Origin: Burkholderiales bacterium
GTDB lineage: Bacteria; Pseudomonadota; Gammaproteobacteria; Burkholderiales; Burkholderiaceae_C
Assembly (NCBI GenBank): GCA_016223165.1
Contig: JACRPO010000021.1
Location: 244,286 to 308,285, forward strand
Reading direction: 5' to 3'
Length of the DNA: 64,000 bases
Every line of letters begins with the position of its first letter. The stretch's first letter is position 1. The notes under the pieces are model-generated. The model was given only the letters and a program-made list of their open reading frames with translations, was not told the DNA's origin and did not search any database. Positions 1-10,002 of the stretch are shown here, piece after piece. Position numbers and translations under genes: made by a program.

Positions 1-1
1 C

Positions 2-2371
2 GGCACCCTGGGCACCTTGGGCGTCGGCCTGCTGCTCGTGGCGCTGGCGGCGTGGTTCCCGGTGCACATCCCGCGCACCAGCTACGCCATCGGCGTCAGC
101 GACATCTTCATCTTCACGCTGCTGGCCATGGCCGGCCCGGCCACGGCCGTGCTGGCCGCCGTCGTCGACGGCAGCATCGGCGCCTTCCGTGCCTCGCGCC
201 GGCTGACCGGCCGCCTCAGCACGCCGGCGGCGGGCGCAGTGGCGATGTTCGTCGCCGGGCACGCGCAGGTGGGGCTGGCGGCGCTGCTGCAGTCGCAGGG
301 GCTGTCGGTGGCGGCGGCCTCGTTCGCAGCGCTGAGCTGCGTGGCGCTGTTGTACTTCGTGCTCTCGACGCTGCCGCTCACCTGGGTGCTGTCGCTCAAG
401 CGCGGCACCTCGCTGTCGCTGGAGCAGTGGTGGGGCAACACCTCGTGGGTGGCGGCGATCTACCTCGTCGCCGCGACGATGGCCGCACTCGTCCATGCCA
501 ACGCGCAGCAGCTCGGCGCCACCGTCATCGTCATCGGCGCCGCGGTGTGCTTCACGGTGGTGACGCTGCTGCGGCGCATGCTGGCGCGCCAGGAGAAGGA
601 GCGCAGCGGGCAGGAGCTGCGCATCGCCGAGGCCGAACGCGAGTCGCTGCTCAACCAGCAGCACTTCACGGCCGCCTTCACGCACGCCGCGGTCGGCATG
701 GCCATCGTCGGGCCCGAGGGGCGGCTGCTGCAGGTGAACCGCGCCCTCGGCGAGCTGCTCGGCGTGCCCGAGTCGCAGCTGCTCGGCCGCGTCTTCGACG
801 AGCACCTGCATGCCGGCGACGCCGAGCTCTTCCGCCGCCACAGCGCCGAGGTGCTGCGCAGCACCGATCACACCTTCAGCATCGAGCTGCGCTGCGTCAA
901 CGAGCGCGGCGAGGACCTCTGGGTGGCCCTGCACTGCAGCCACTTCGACGACCCCGGCAAGGCCGGCACCTGCCTCATCTACCAGCTGCACGACATCAGT
1001 TCGCGCCGGCTGGCCGAGAGCCGGCTGCAGCACATTGCCTTCCACGACGGGCTCACCGACCTGGCCAACCGCCACTGCTTCCAGGAGCGGCTGACGGTGG
1101 CCGTGGAGCGCAGCCGGCTCGACCCGCGGGTGCGCTTCGGCGTCATGTTCCTCGACCTCGACCGCTTCAAGGTCGTCAACGACAGCCTCGGCCATTTCGC
1201 CGGCAACCAGCTGCTGCGCGAGGTGGCGCAGCGCCTGCGCGGCTGCGTGCGGCCGAAGGACCTGGTGGCGCGGCTGGGCGGCGACGAGTTCGCCGTGCTG
1301 CTCGAAGACCTGGCTTCGGTCGACGACGGCCAGCGCCTCGCGCAGCGGCTGCTGCAGGTGCTGGCGCAGCCGATCGCCATGCACGGCACCGAGGTGATCC
1401 CCGGCGCCAGCATCGGCCTCACCTTCAGCGACATGGCCTACCGCACCGTCGACGAGGTGCTCCGCGACGCCGACCTCGCGATGTACGAGGCGAAGGCGGC
1501 CGGGCGCGGCCGGCTGGCGCTGTTCGACTCGAGCATGCACGAGCGCATCGCCGACAAGCTGGCGCTGGAGGCCGACCTCCGGCGCGCCATCGGCGCCGGG
1601 CAGCTCTCGGTGGTGTTCCAGCCGCTCTTCCACCTCGAGCCGTACCGGCCCTACGGCTTCGAGGCGCTGGCGCGCTGGGTGCATCCGGAGCGCGGGCCGA
1701 TCAGCCCGGCCGTCTTCATCGCGCTGGCCGAGGAGTCGGGCCACATCGAGGCGCTCACCGCCTGGGTCATCGAACATGCGGTGCAGCAGCTCGCGCAGTG
1801 GGAGCGCACCGCGCCGCAGCTGCGGGGCTTGAGCATGCATGTCAACGTCTCCGGGCGCGACCTCGTGCAGCCGCGCCTCGTGTCGCACGTGCAGCAGGCG
1901 CTCGTGCGGCACGGCCTGCCGGCGGCGCAGCTGACGCTCGAGATCACCGAGACGACGCTGATGGGCGACCTCGACAAGGCGCTGCCGGCGATGCAGCGCC
2001 TGCGCGAGCTCGGCGTGCGCTTCTCGATCGACGACTTCGGCACCGGCTACTCGTCGCTGGCCTACCTGGGCACGCTGCCGATCGACAGCCTGAAGATCGA
2101 CCGCAGCTTCGTCATGCACATGGAGGCGAAGCCGCAGAACGTGGAGATCGTGCGTGCGGTGATGAACCTCGGCACCTCGCTCGGCAAGCGCGTGGTCGCC
2201 GAAGGCATCGAGACGGCGGCGCAGCTGGCGCAGCTGCGCGCGCTCGGCGTGCACGTGGGCCAGGGCTACCTGCTCTCGCGGCCGCTGCGCGCCGACCAGG
2301 TGGAGGCGGCGCTGGCGGCGCCGGCGCCCCTGGGGGCGGTGCCGGCGCCTCTGCAGGCGGTGCCGGCCTGA
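2..2371 (+). CDS. Membrane PAS-GGDEF-EAL c-di-GMP enzyme (5' truncated by window edge)
   Basis: The reading frame is open to the left edge, so the true start lies outside; a TTG at 17 is only the first possible internal start. The visible N-terminus (about 190 residues) is hydrophobic with several membrane segments, an unnamed sensory module. A PAS-like region follows (about 215-330), then a GGDEF domain with an intact RLGGDEF active site and an RxxD inhibitory site (RPKD) five residues upstream. A C-terminal EAL domain carries EALARW, EITET, DDFGTGYSSL and EGIET, so both diguanylate cyclase and phosphodiesterase centres look complete. Such proteins make or degrade cyclic di-GMP at the inner membrane; which activity dominates cannot be read from sequence. 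The last codons hold a GAVPAPLQAVPA-type repeat. Family call is very secure, substrate signal unknown. Confidence 0.95.
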   Translation, partial: GTLGTLGVGLLLVALAAWFPVHIPRTSYAIGVSDIFIFTLLAMAGPATAVLAAVVDGSIGAFRASRRLTGRLSTPAAGAVAMFVAGHAQVGLAALLQSQGLSVAAASFAALSCVALLYFVLSTLPLTWVLSLKRGTSLSLEQWWGNTSWVAAIYLVAATMAALVHANAQQLGATVIVIGAAVCFTVVTLLRRMLARQEKERSGQELRIAEAERESLLNQQHFTAAFTHAAVGMAIVGPEGRLLQVNRALGELLGVPESQLLGRVFDEHLHAGDAELFRRHSAEVLRSTDHTFSIELRCVNERGEDLWVALHCSHFDDPGKAGTCLIYQLHDISSRRLAESRLQHIAFHDGLTDLANRHCFQERLTVAVERSRLDPRVRFGVMFLDLDRFKVVNDSLGHFAGNQLLREVAQRLRGCVRPKDLVARLGGDEFAVLLEDLASVDDGQRLAQRLLQVLAQPIAMHGTEVIPGASIGLTFSDMAYRTVDEVLRDADLAMYEAKAAGRGRLALFDSSMHERIADKLALEADLRRAIGAGQLSVVFQPLFHLEPYRPYGFEALARWVHPERGPISPAVFIALAEESGHIEALTAWVIEHAVQQLAQWERTAPQLRGLSMHVNVSGRDLVQPRLVSHVQQALVRHGLPAAQLTLEITETTLMGDLDKALPAMQRLRELGVRFSIDDFGTGYSSLAYLGTLPIDSLKIDRSFVMHMEAKPQNVEIVRAVMNLGTSLGKRVVAEGIETAAQLAQLRALGVHVGQGYLLSRPLRADQVEAALAAPAPLGAVPAPLQAVPA

Positions 2372-2529
2372 AGCTGCGCGGCGCGGAACCCGCCGTCGAC
2401 GGCACGCGCCGCTCATCCCGCCGCAGCCGCAGTTCATCGCACGCCGCTGGCGACGCAACCGCGCGGCGCAGATCATGCGCCGGCAGTGAAGTTCGAACGC
2501 CGCGCTGCCGGCCGCAGAAGGAGCCCACG

Positions 2530-2691
2530 ATGAACCGCCCCCTGTCCAACCGCCTCGCCTCGCTGGCCATGGCCTTCGTCGTCACCTTCGGGCTCGCCGG
2601 CGGCATCCACAGCCTCGCCGCCAGCGAAGCGGCCGCCACCGCGGCGCAGATGGCGCACTCCGGCGGCGTGCCGATCTGCGCCAAGGTGTGA
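2530..2691 (+). CDS. Small secreted or membrane-anchored protein, 53 aa
   Basis: ATG at 2530 is preceded by a strong ribosome-binding site (AGAAGGAG at 2517-2524). The peptide starts MNRPLSNRLASLAMAFVVTF, a basic n-region plus one hydrophobic segment typical of a signal peptide or single anchor, and ends in PICAKV with one cysteine. No enzyme motif is visible. It sits 158 bp after the c-di-GMP enzyme on the same strand. Function is not recognised; similar tiny exported proteins are common in Burkholderiales. Confidence 0.6.
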   Translation: MNRPLSNRLASLAMAFVVTFGLAGGIHSLAASEAAATAAQMAHSGGVPICAKV

Positions 2692-2734
2692 TGCGGTGCA
2701 TCGGCACATCGCCATGACCCGTCGTTCGTCCCAG

Positions 2735-2797
2735 GAGCCGTTCGAGCCGTTCGAGCCGTTCGATCCGCTCGATCCCCTCGATCCGTTCGAGCGGGTC
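2735..2797. repeat. 9-bp tandem array, 7 copies (GAGCCGTTC)
   Basis: Seven head-to-tail 9-bp units: the first three are identical GAGCCGTTC and later ones drift to GATCCGCTC, GATCCCCTC, GATCCGTTC and GAGCGGGTC. The array lies between two small genes and is not part of either. It is one of several 9-bp arrays in this window. Confidence 0.85.
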
Positions 2798-2823
2798 GGC
2801 ATGAGCCGCTGCGAGGCGCGGCG

Positions 2824-3030
2824 ATGAGAGTGCTGCTCCTGTTCATCGGCTGGTGCCTGCTCTTCGTGCTGAGCTGGCCGCTGGCGCTGCTGGCGCTCGT
2901 GCTTGCACCCTTCGTGTGGCTGTTGTCGCTGCCCTTCATGCTGCTGGGCATCGCGGTGGGCGCGGCCTTTGCGCTGCTGCGCGCGCTGCTGTTCCTGCCG
3001 GCGCGGCTGCTCGGGCATCGACCCGGCTGA
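2824..3030 (+). CDS. Small integral membrane protein, 68 aa
   Basis: Starts MRVLLLFIGWCLLFVLSW and is almost entirely hydrophobic, with two predicted membrane helices separated by APFVWLLSLP, then an alanine/leucine-rich stretch and a short basic tail LPARLLGHRPG. No catalytic motif is seen. It begins about 30 bp after the 9-bp array. Coding potential is supported by consistent hydrophobicity in one frame; the function is unknown. Confidence 0.6.
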   Translation: MRVLLLFIGWCLLFVLSWPLALLALVLAPFVWLLSLPFMLLGIAVGAAFALLRALLFLPARLLGHRPG

Positions 3031-3328
3031 ACGTCGCGGGGCACCGTGACCCCGGCGACCCGGCGCACACCCAGCGCGCATCGAGCGCACACTCAGCGCA
3101 CACCGAGCGCGCACCGAACGCATACGCCGCGCACTCCCCGGCGCGCCCGCGGTCGACTACAGTTCGAACGCGGGCACTTGGCGGCCGTCGCCCGCGCCCG
3201 GTTCGCGGGGGCGCCGTGGCGAGCGCATGGAACTGCGGCACGCAAACGAATGATGCCCGCGGCGCCATGGCGCGCGGGGCATCGAGGCAGAAGCCCCGGG
3301 GGCGGCGCGGCAGCGGGCCGCGCCGGCA
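3031..3328. other. Intergenic stretch with degenerate short repeats, no gene seen
   Basis: About 298 bp between the small membrane protein and the convergent minus-strand gene. Roughly 3060-3140 is made of degenerate GAGCGCACA-like 9-10 bp units. A palindromic GC-rich stretch around GGCGCCATGGCGCG lies near 3260. No convincing start/RBS combination or RNA gene was found. Confidence 0.5.
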
Positions 3329-3793
3329 TCAGCGGGTGTTGAATTCCGGAGGTGAACCGGCGCTGACCTCGTCGCCGGTGTCGAAGTACATCACCCTCTG
3401 GGCCAGGGCCGAGGGCGAGATGCTGACGGTGCGCGTCTGTGTCTTCAGCGCGCCGGGCCGCACCTGGCCGTACGTGGCCGCGACTTCGTAGCGGCCGGGC
3501 GGCAGCGAGGCGAGGACGAGCGGCCCTTCGCTGCGGTGCTCGAGCACGACCGAGCGCGAAGGCAGCTCGCGCACGACCACGTCGACGTCGGCGAGGTAGG
3601 CGCCGCTGCCCTTGGCGGCCAGGATCAGCTTCAGCGAATAGGCCGAGGCCTGCCGGTTGAGCTCGGCAAACTCGTCGACGCTGACGCCGCCGCTACGCAC
3701 CGGTACGGCGGGCGGGTCGGCGGCCATGGCGGCCGAGGCAAGGGTGAGTCCGGCGGCCGCGGCGGCCGCCCAGCGCTGAAGAGGTCTGTTCAT
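3329..3793 (-). CDS. Exported protein with a carboxypeptidase-regulatory-like fold, 154 aa
   Basis: The ATG at 3793 is preceded by AGGACGAAAGAAA, an acceptable ribosome-binding site. The first 24 residues (MNRPLQRWAAAAAAGLTLAS...AMA) form a signal peptide cleaved near AMA-ADPP. The mature part contains SGAYLADVDVVVRE and GPLVLASLPPGRYEVAATYG; the LPPGRYEV motif is typical of small beta-sandwich carboxypeptidase-regulatory/SdrD-like domains. No catalytic residues are visible. It is likely a periplasmic beta-sandwich protein of unknown role, lying 45 bp downstream of a 38-residue membrane peptide on the same strand. Confidence 0.7.
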   Translation of the reverse strand: MNRPLQRWAAAAAAGLTLASAAMAADPPAVPVRSGGVSVDEFAELNRQASAYSLKLILAAKGSGAYLADVDVVVRELPSRSVVLEHRSEGPLVLASLPPGRYEVAATYGQVRPGALKTQTRTVSISPSALAQRVMYFDTGDEVSAGSPPEFNTR

Positions 3794-3838
3794 TTTCTTT
3801 CGTCCTGGAAGGGTGGTTGAAGAGACTGCGCGGGCAGC

Positions 3839-3955
3839 TCAGCCGTACACGCGCAGGGCCGGGAAGTCGAAGGTCTCCGTGAGATGGGCCACGGCGGCCA
3901 CCATCGACACGATGACCACGAGCGCGAAGAGCAGCACGGAGCGGGAGTACTTCAT
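3839..3955 (-). CDS. Single-pass membrane micropeptide, 38 aa
   Basis: Starts MKYSRSVLLFALVVIVSMVA: two basic residues and one clear transmembrane helix, then a short tail ending FPALRVYG. The ribosome-binding site is weak (GGAAT about 10 bases upstream). It is supported by its strongly membrane-like composition in a GC-rich background where random frames are Arg/Ala-rich, and by a shared 14-bp upstream motif at 4094-4107. It could be an accessory of the neighbouring exported protein; function unknown. Confidence 0.5.
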   Translation of the reverse strand: MKYSRSVLLFALVVIVSMVAAVAHLTETFDFPALRVYG

Positions 3956-4093
3956 GTCTGGAGATTCCGGTGGGGCCAAATGGCCGGAACGGTCGAACTG
4001 CGACCTTCCGTTCGGCGGCGCTGTCCGCGCGGGCCGAACAGGGACTGTGCCGCCGGGGGCAGGCCAAGGCCGTCGGCCGGTGCCGGGTTGCCA

Positions 4094-4107
4094 TGTAGGA
4101 CGGCGCC
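4094..4107 (-). promoter_or_regulatory. Shared 14-bp upstream motif, copy 1
   Basis: Plus-strand TGTAGGACGGCGCC (minus strand GGCGCCGTCCTACA) about 140 bp upstream of the 38-aa gene at 3955. The identical 14-mer recurs at 4652-4665 upstream of the next minus-strand gene. A role as binding site of a local regulator, such as the NarL-like protein at 6154, is inference. Confidence 0.4.
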
Positions 4108-4186
4108 CCACGGTCCTCGTGGCCGTCGTGGCCTTCATGGCGGCCACGGCGCCCCATAGCGCCCCATGGCCGGTTCGCGGTGCCGA

Positions 4187-4570
4187 TCACTGGCGCTGGC
4201 GGGCGAGCGTCTCGCAGTACTCGAGCAGGCGCTCGACCTCACCCGACTTGTCGAAGACGCGGTCGGCGCCGAGGGCGAGGCAGTGCTCGCGGATGAACGT
4301 GCTGGCGTAGTTGGTCAGCACCACGCACTTGGGCGGGTGTTCGCAGGTGCGCAGCGCCTTCAGCACGTCGACGCCCGAGCCGCGGCGCAGCAGCACGTCG
4401 ACGATGGCCAGGTCGCAGGGTGGCGGGTCGCGCGCGAGATGGGCGATGGCACCGTCGGCGTCGTCGGCGTAGCCCACCACCTCGACCGGTGCCATCTCCT
4501 CGAGCGTGGCGACCAGGTTCTGGCGGATGGTGGCGCTGTCTTCGACCACGAAGACGGTCAGGCGGGACAT
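4187..4570 (-). CDS. Stand-alone CheY-like receiver protein, 127 aa
   Basis: The protein is a single receiver domain with no output domain. All functional residues are present: acidic pocket E10-D11 (VVEDSATIRQ), phosphoacceptor D58 (AIVDVLL), T86 (VVLTNYA) and K108 (VFDKSGE). It should accept phosphate from a histidine kinase and act by protein contact. The nearest kinase lies immediately upstream on the same strand (4736-6103), which makes a shared phosphorelay plausible. The start MSRLTVFVVED is the natural receiver start. Confidence 0.88.
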   Translation of the reverse strand: MSRLTVFVVEDSATIRQNLVATLEEMAPVEVVGYADDADGAIAHLARDPPPCDLAIVDVLLRRGSGVDVLKALRTCEHPPKCVVLTNYASTFIREHCLALGADRVFDKSGEVERLLEYCETLARQRQ

Positions 4571-4651
4571 GAACGGATTTCCGGACCGGTCGCGGTGCTG
4601 CCGGCGCGATGAGAGGACTGCCCCAGTCTAGGGCCGGGCACGGGGCGTGCC

Positions 4652-4665
4652 TGTAGGACGGCGCC
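4652..4665 (-). promoter_or_regulatory. Shared 14-bp upstream motif, copy 2
   Basis: TGTAGGACGGCGCC again, identical to 4094-4107 and in the same orientation, 82 bp upstream of the receiver gene start. On the minus strand a TAGACT hexamer (near 4630) lies downstream of it and could be a -10 element. This placement suggests an activator site just upstream of a promoter. Confidence 0.4.
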
Positions 4666-4735
4666 GAATCCAGCGGCGGCGCGGGCCGCCAGCGGCCCGT
4701 CGGCATACACCGGTCGCATTCGGGCCGCCGGGCAC

Positions 4736-6103
4736 TCAGGCAGGCTCAGGCAGGGCCGGCAGCCGCGCCTGCACGAGGGTGCCATGGCCGGGCGCCGAAT
4801 CCAGCAGCCACTCGCCGCCACAGGACAGCACGCGGAACTGCATGCCGGCCAACCCATGCGTGCCGTTGCGCGCCCGCGCCGGGTCGAAGCCGATGCCGTC
4901 GTCGCGCACCTGCACGCGCACGTGGTCGCCGTCGGGCTGCACGCTCACCTGCACGCGCTTGGCGCGCGCGTACTTGGCGACGTTGGTGAGTGCCTCCTGC
5001 ACGAGGCGGTAGATGGCCAGCTCGCGCTCGTCGGTGAGGCCGACATCGGCGATGGCAGCCTCCACCCGCATGTCGGCCTGCTTGCCGAACTCGGAGCACT
5101 GGATCTCCAGCGCGCGCTGCAGCCCGAGGTTGGATAACGACGAGGGGCTCAGGTCCTCGATGATGCGGCGCTTGAGTGCGATGCCCGCATCGAGCGTCTC
5201 GCCGAGGTGGGCGATGCGCTCGAGTACCTCGGGTGCTGCGTCGTGCAGGCGCTTGCGCATGCGTGCCACGTCCAGCTTGGCGGCAGTGAGCAGGCCGCCG
5301 AGCTCGTCGTGCAGCTCGCGCGCCACCCGGCGGCGCTCGTCCTCGCGCACCGTCTGCAGGTGCCGCGCGAGTGCCGAGAGGTCCTGCGTGCGCCGCGTCA
5401 CCTCGCGCTCGAGCTTGTCGCGTTCGGCCTTCAGGTCCTGCACATGGCCGATGCGCTCGCGGTCGCGCTCGCGGCCCAGGCGCATGGCCGCGAAGAGGGC
5501 GCCCAGGCACAGCGTGACGAGCCCGACCAGCGCCAGCGCCGTCCAGATGCGCACGCGCTCGCGCTGGAGGTCGGCGCTGCCGGCGGCGGCGGTTTCCTTG
5601 CGCACGATCTCCTCGACGAGATCGTCGATGCGCTCCATCTGCTCGCGCCCGATGTCGGTGAGCATGAGCGCGAGCGCGCGGTCGTTCTCGCCGGCCTCGA
5701 ACAGGCGCATCACCTCGGCCAGCTCGGACGAGCGCTGCTGCATCGCCTCGATCAGCAGCAGAATGTTCTGCCTGTGCGCGGGCTGCCGTTCGGCGATCTG
5801 GCGCAGCGACAGGATCAACTCGCCCGCGCGGGCCCGCGCTTCGTCGTAGGGCACGCGGTACTCCGGCCTGGCGCTCAGCATGTAGCCGCGTTGCGCCGAC
5901 TCCATCATCAGCACCATGCGCCGCGTGCGCCCAACCGTGAGACGCGTCTCGATGGCCGCGTCGCGCCGCTCCAGCAGTTCGGCGTGGGCGCGGTAGCCGG
6001 CTTCGTTGGTGGCCAGCACGGCCACCGCGAGCAGCACGGCCAGGGGGCCGGCCACCTGGAACGGCAGGCGCGGTCGCCAGGGTGGTGACAGAGACAAGGT
6101 CAT
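4736..6103 (-). CDS. CHASE3-type sensor histidine kinase (NarX/DegS-like), 455 aa
   Basis: Inner-membrane sensor: TM1 about residues 17-34, a periplasmic CHASE3-like four-helix region (about 35-180, with RRMVLMMESAQRGYMLS), TM2 about 187-207, a coiled-coil linker, a HisKA_3 dimerisation domain with phospho-acceptor H265 in ARELHDELGGLL, and an HATPase domain (LVQEALTNVAKYARA, DDGIGFDPA, GTHGLAGM). HisKA_3 kinases pair with LuxR-type regulators, and one lies divergently 50 bp away (6154). The stimulus is unknown. Divergent spacing implies a shared short control region. Confidence 0.93.
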   Translation of the reverse strand: MTLSLSPPWRPRLPFQVAGPLAVLLAVAVLATNEAGYRAHAELLERRDAAIETRLTVGRTRRMVLMMESAQRGYMLSARPEYRVPYDEARARAGELILSLRQIAERQPAHRQNILLLIEAMQQRSSELAEVMRLFEAGENDRALALMLTDIGREQMERIDDLVEEIVRKETAAAGSADLQRERVRIWTALALVGLVTLCLGALFAAMRLGRERDRERIGHVQDLKAERDKLEREVTRRTQDLSALARHLQTVREDERRRVARELHDELGGLLTAAKLDVARMRKRLHDAAPEVLERIAHLGETLDAGIALKRRIIEDLSPSSLSNLGLQRALEIQCSEFGKQADMRVEAAIADVGLTDERELAIYRLVQEALTNVAKYARAKRVQVSVQPDGDHVRVQVRDDGIGFDPARARNGTHGLAGMQFRVLSCGGEWLLDSAPGHGTLVQARLPALPEPA

Positions 6104-6153
6104 CGCGGGCCCTTAAACTGCGCCGGTCGCGCATGCGCACCACAATGGACGCC

Positions 6154-6786
6154 ATGATCCGCATCGGCATCGTCGACGATCACGTCATCGTGCGTTCGGG
6201 GCTGCGCCAGTTCCTCGCCGAGGAGGTGGACTTCCGCGTCACCGCCGAGGCGGCCAACGGCCGCGAGGCGCTGGACATCGTGCGCGCCGGCGAGGTCGAC
6301 GTGCTCGTGATGGACCTGTCGATGCCCGGGCAGAGCGGCATCGACGCGCTCGCCGCGATCAAGGCGCGCCACCCCGACCTGCCGGTGCTCATCCTGAGCG
6401 GATTCCCCGAGGAGCACTACGCGACGACGCTGCTGCGCCAGGGCGCCAGCGGCTACCTGAACAAGGAGTGCGACCCCGAGGAGATTGCCACGGCGATCCG
6501 CACCATCGCGCGCGGCCGGCGCTACATCACGCCCGCCGTGGCCGAGCTGCTGGCCGAGGGCGTGAGCGCAGGCATCGACAGGCCGGCCCATGAGGGACTG
6601 AGCGAGCGCGAACTGCAAGTGTTCCTCCGGTTGGCCCGGGGCGAGACGGTCGGCCACATCGCCGAGCAGATGTTCCTCAGCGTGAAGACCGTGAGCACCT
6701 ACCGCTCACGCATCCTGCAGAAGATGAAGCTGCAGTCGAACAGCGATCTCACCTACTACGCGCTGAAGAACGGGCTCATCCAGTGA
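6154..6786 (+). CDS. NarL/FixJ-family response regulator, 210 aa
   Basis: Receiver domain with D8/D9 pocket, phosphoacceptor D54 (LVMDLSMPG), S82 and K104 (GYLNKECD), then a LuxR-type helix-turn-helix (LSERELQVFLRLARGETVGHIA...VKTVSTYRSRILQKM, about 145-205). The start at 6154 (MIRIGIVDDH) is chosen because it begins directly at the first beta strand; ATG at 6145 is an alternative, and starts further upstream would overlap the divergent kinase gene. Partner of the HisKA_3 kinase at 4736-6103. Targets are not known; the repeated 14-mers at 4094 and 4652 are candidates. Confidence 0.93.
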   Translation: MIRIGIVDDHVIVRSGLRQFLAEEVDFRVTAEAANGREALDIVRAGEVDVLVMDLSMPGQSGIDALAAIKARHPDLPVLILSGFPEEHYATTLLRQGASGYLNKECDPEEIATAIRTIARGRRYITPAVAELLAEGVSAGIDRPAHEGLSERELQVFLRLARGETVGHIAEQMFLSVKTVSTYRSRILQKMKLQSNSDLTYYALKNGLIQ

Positions 6787-6791
6787 GCTGA

Positions 6792-6807
6792 CCGGGCCGT
6801 CGCCCGG
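6792..6807. terminator. GC hairpin after the response regulator
   Basis: CCGGGC-CGTC-GCCCGG, a perfect 6-bp stem with a tetraloop starting 6 bp after the stop codon at 6786. No U-tract follows, so termination efficiency is uncertain. Confidence 0.45.
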
Positions 6808-6844
6808 GCTGCGCGCATCGTAGCCCCGCGGGAGGGGTGGGCGT

Positions 6845-6860
6845 GTCGGACGATTCCGAC
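6845..6860. terminator. Hairpin between convergent genes
   Basis: GTCGGA-CGAT-TCCGAC, a perfect 6-bp stem with a four-base loop, followed on the plus strand by AGGGTCTTTC with a short T run. It lies between the convergent response regulator and dppF-like gene and may act as a bidirectional terminator. Confidence 0.45.
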
Positions 6861-6907
6861 AGGGTCTTTCCCGGGGTGAACGCGCCTCGCGCCGGTTCAC
6901 AGGCTCT

Positions 6908-7900
<993 letters not shown>

Positions 7901-7939
7901 GTCTTGTTCTCGAGGGCTCAGGGTCGGCTCAGGGTTGGC

Positions 7940-8917
<978 letters not shown>

Positions 8918-8964
8918 GAATCAGTGCCCCCGGGTCGCTGCGCGACCTCCCCCCGAGGGGAGAG

Positions 8965-8995
8965 ATGCGAGCCTGGGGCGGCCCGGCGCTCGCAT
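8965..8995. other. Stem-loop between dppC-like and dppD-like genes
   Basis: ATGCGAGC (8965-8972) and GCTCGCAT (8988-8995) form an 8-bp stem around a 15-base GC-rich loop, overlapping the dppC stop codon. A second GC-rich stretch (ACCTCCCCCCGAGGGG) precedes it. It may stabilise or attenuate the polycistronic message. Confidence 0.45.
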
Positions 8996-10002
8996 CACAG
9001 CACCCTGCGCGGGTCGAGCGCGTCGCGCAGGCCGTCGCCGATGAAGTTGATCGTCAGCACGGTGAGGAAGATGGCGAGGCCGGGGAACATCGCCCAGTGC
9101 ACGGCCAGGTCCATGTAGTCGCGCCCGTCGTAGAGGATGCGCCCCCAGGTGGGGATGTCGGGCGGGAAGCCCAGGCCGAGGAAGGACAGCGTGCTCTCGG
9201 CGATGATGGCCGCGGCCACGTCGATGGTGGCGGCGACGATCACCGGCCCCAGGCTGTTGGGCAGGATGTGGCGCACCACCTGGCGCGTGGTGGAGGCGCC
9301 CAGCGCGCGCGCCGCCTCGACGAACTCCTTCTCGCGCAGGCTGAAGAACTGCGCGCGCACGAGCCGCGCCACCGGCATCCAGCGGAAGCCCCCGATGACG
9401 ACGACGATGAGGATGAAGATGCCGATCTCGAGGCCGAAGGTCTGCTTCAGCGGCTCGCGGAAGAGGAAGATCAGCAGCAGCAGCAGCGGCAGTTGCGGCA
9501 GGCTCAGGAAGAGGTCGGTCAGCCACATCAGCGCCGCGTCGACCCAGCCGCGCGCCATGCCGGCGATGGCGCCGATGAGCACGCCCACGGTGACGGCCAT
9601 CAGCATTGCCGCCAGCCCCACCGCGAGGCTGATGCGCCCGCCGTAGAGCATGCGCGCGAGGATGTCGCGGCCGAGATCGTCGGTGCCGAAGGGGTGCAGC
9701 GCGCTCGGCTCGGCCAGGCGCGCCTTGAAGTCGACGGCGTTGATGCCGACCTTGTAGAACAGCGGCCCGATCAGCACCGCCAGCACCATCAGGCCCAGCA
9801 CCCAAAGGCTCCAGAAGGCGAGTCGGTGGCGCTTGAAGCGCCGCCACGCCTCGCGCCAGGGCGAGACGCTCGAGATCGCCTTGCCGAGCTGAACGTGCGG
9901 CGCGGGTTCGGGCTCGGGCGCGAGCGTACCGCCACCGGTGATCCGCTGCGCGGCAGCGCCGTTGGGATCAGCGATAGCTGATTCGAGGATCGAGCCAGCC
10001 AT
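8995..10002 (-). CDS. dppC: Peptide ABC transporter permease (DppC/OppC-like), 335 aa
   Basis: Polytopic inner-membrane protein with an N-terminal cytoplasmic extension before FWSLWVLGLMVLAVLIG, the family OppC_N region with HPFGTDDLGRDILARMLYG, and the BPD permease EAA loop (EAARALGASTTRQVVRHILPN). The start ATG at 10002 (MAGSILESAIADPN) overlaps the preceding gene by 35 bp; an upstream start at 10017 is possible. Pairs with the DppB-like protein to form the pore. Confidence 0.93.
   Translation of the reverse strand: MAGSILESAIADPNGAAAQRITGGGTLAPEPEPAPHVQLGKAISSVSPWREAWRRFKRHRLAFWSLWVLGLMVLAVLIGPLFYKVGINAVDFKARLAEPSALHPFGTDDLGRDILARMLYGGRISLAVGLAAMLMAVTVGVLIGAIAGMARGWVDAALMWLTDLFLSLPQLPLLLLLIFLFREPLKQTFGLEIGIFILIVVVIGGFRWMPVARLVRAQFFSLREKEFVEAARALGASTTRQVVRHILPNSLGPVIVAATIDVAAAIIAESTLSFLGLGFPPDIPTWGRILYDGRDYMDLAVHWAMFPGLAIFLTVLTINFIGDGLRDALDPRRVL

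Noticed and set aside
2480..2520. tRNA-like GTTCGAAC near 2491 (also near 3165)
   Set aside because: The T-arm-like octamer is present, but no matching acceptor, D and anticodon arms could be folded around it.
2530..3030. Small membrane proteins as a toxin-antitoxin pair
   Set aside because: Two small hydrophobic products lie near each other, but they are separated by a repeat array, lack antitoxin-like partners and have no known toxin motifs.
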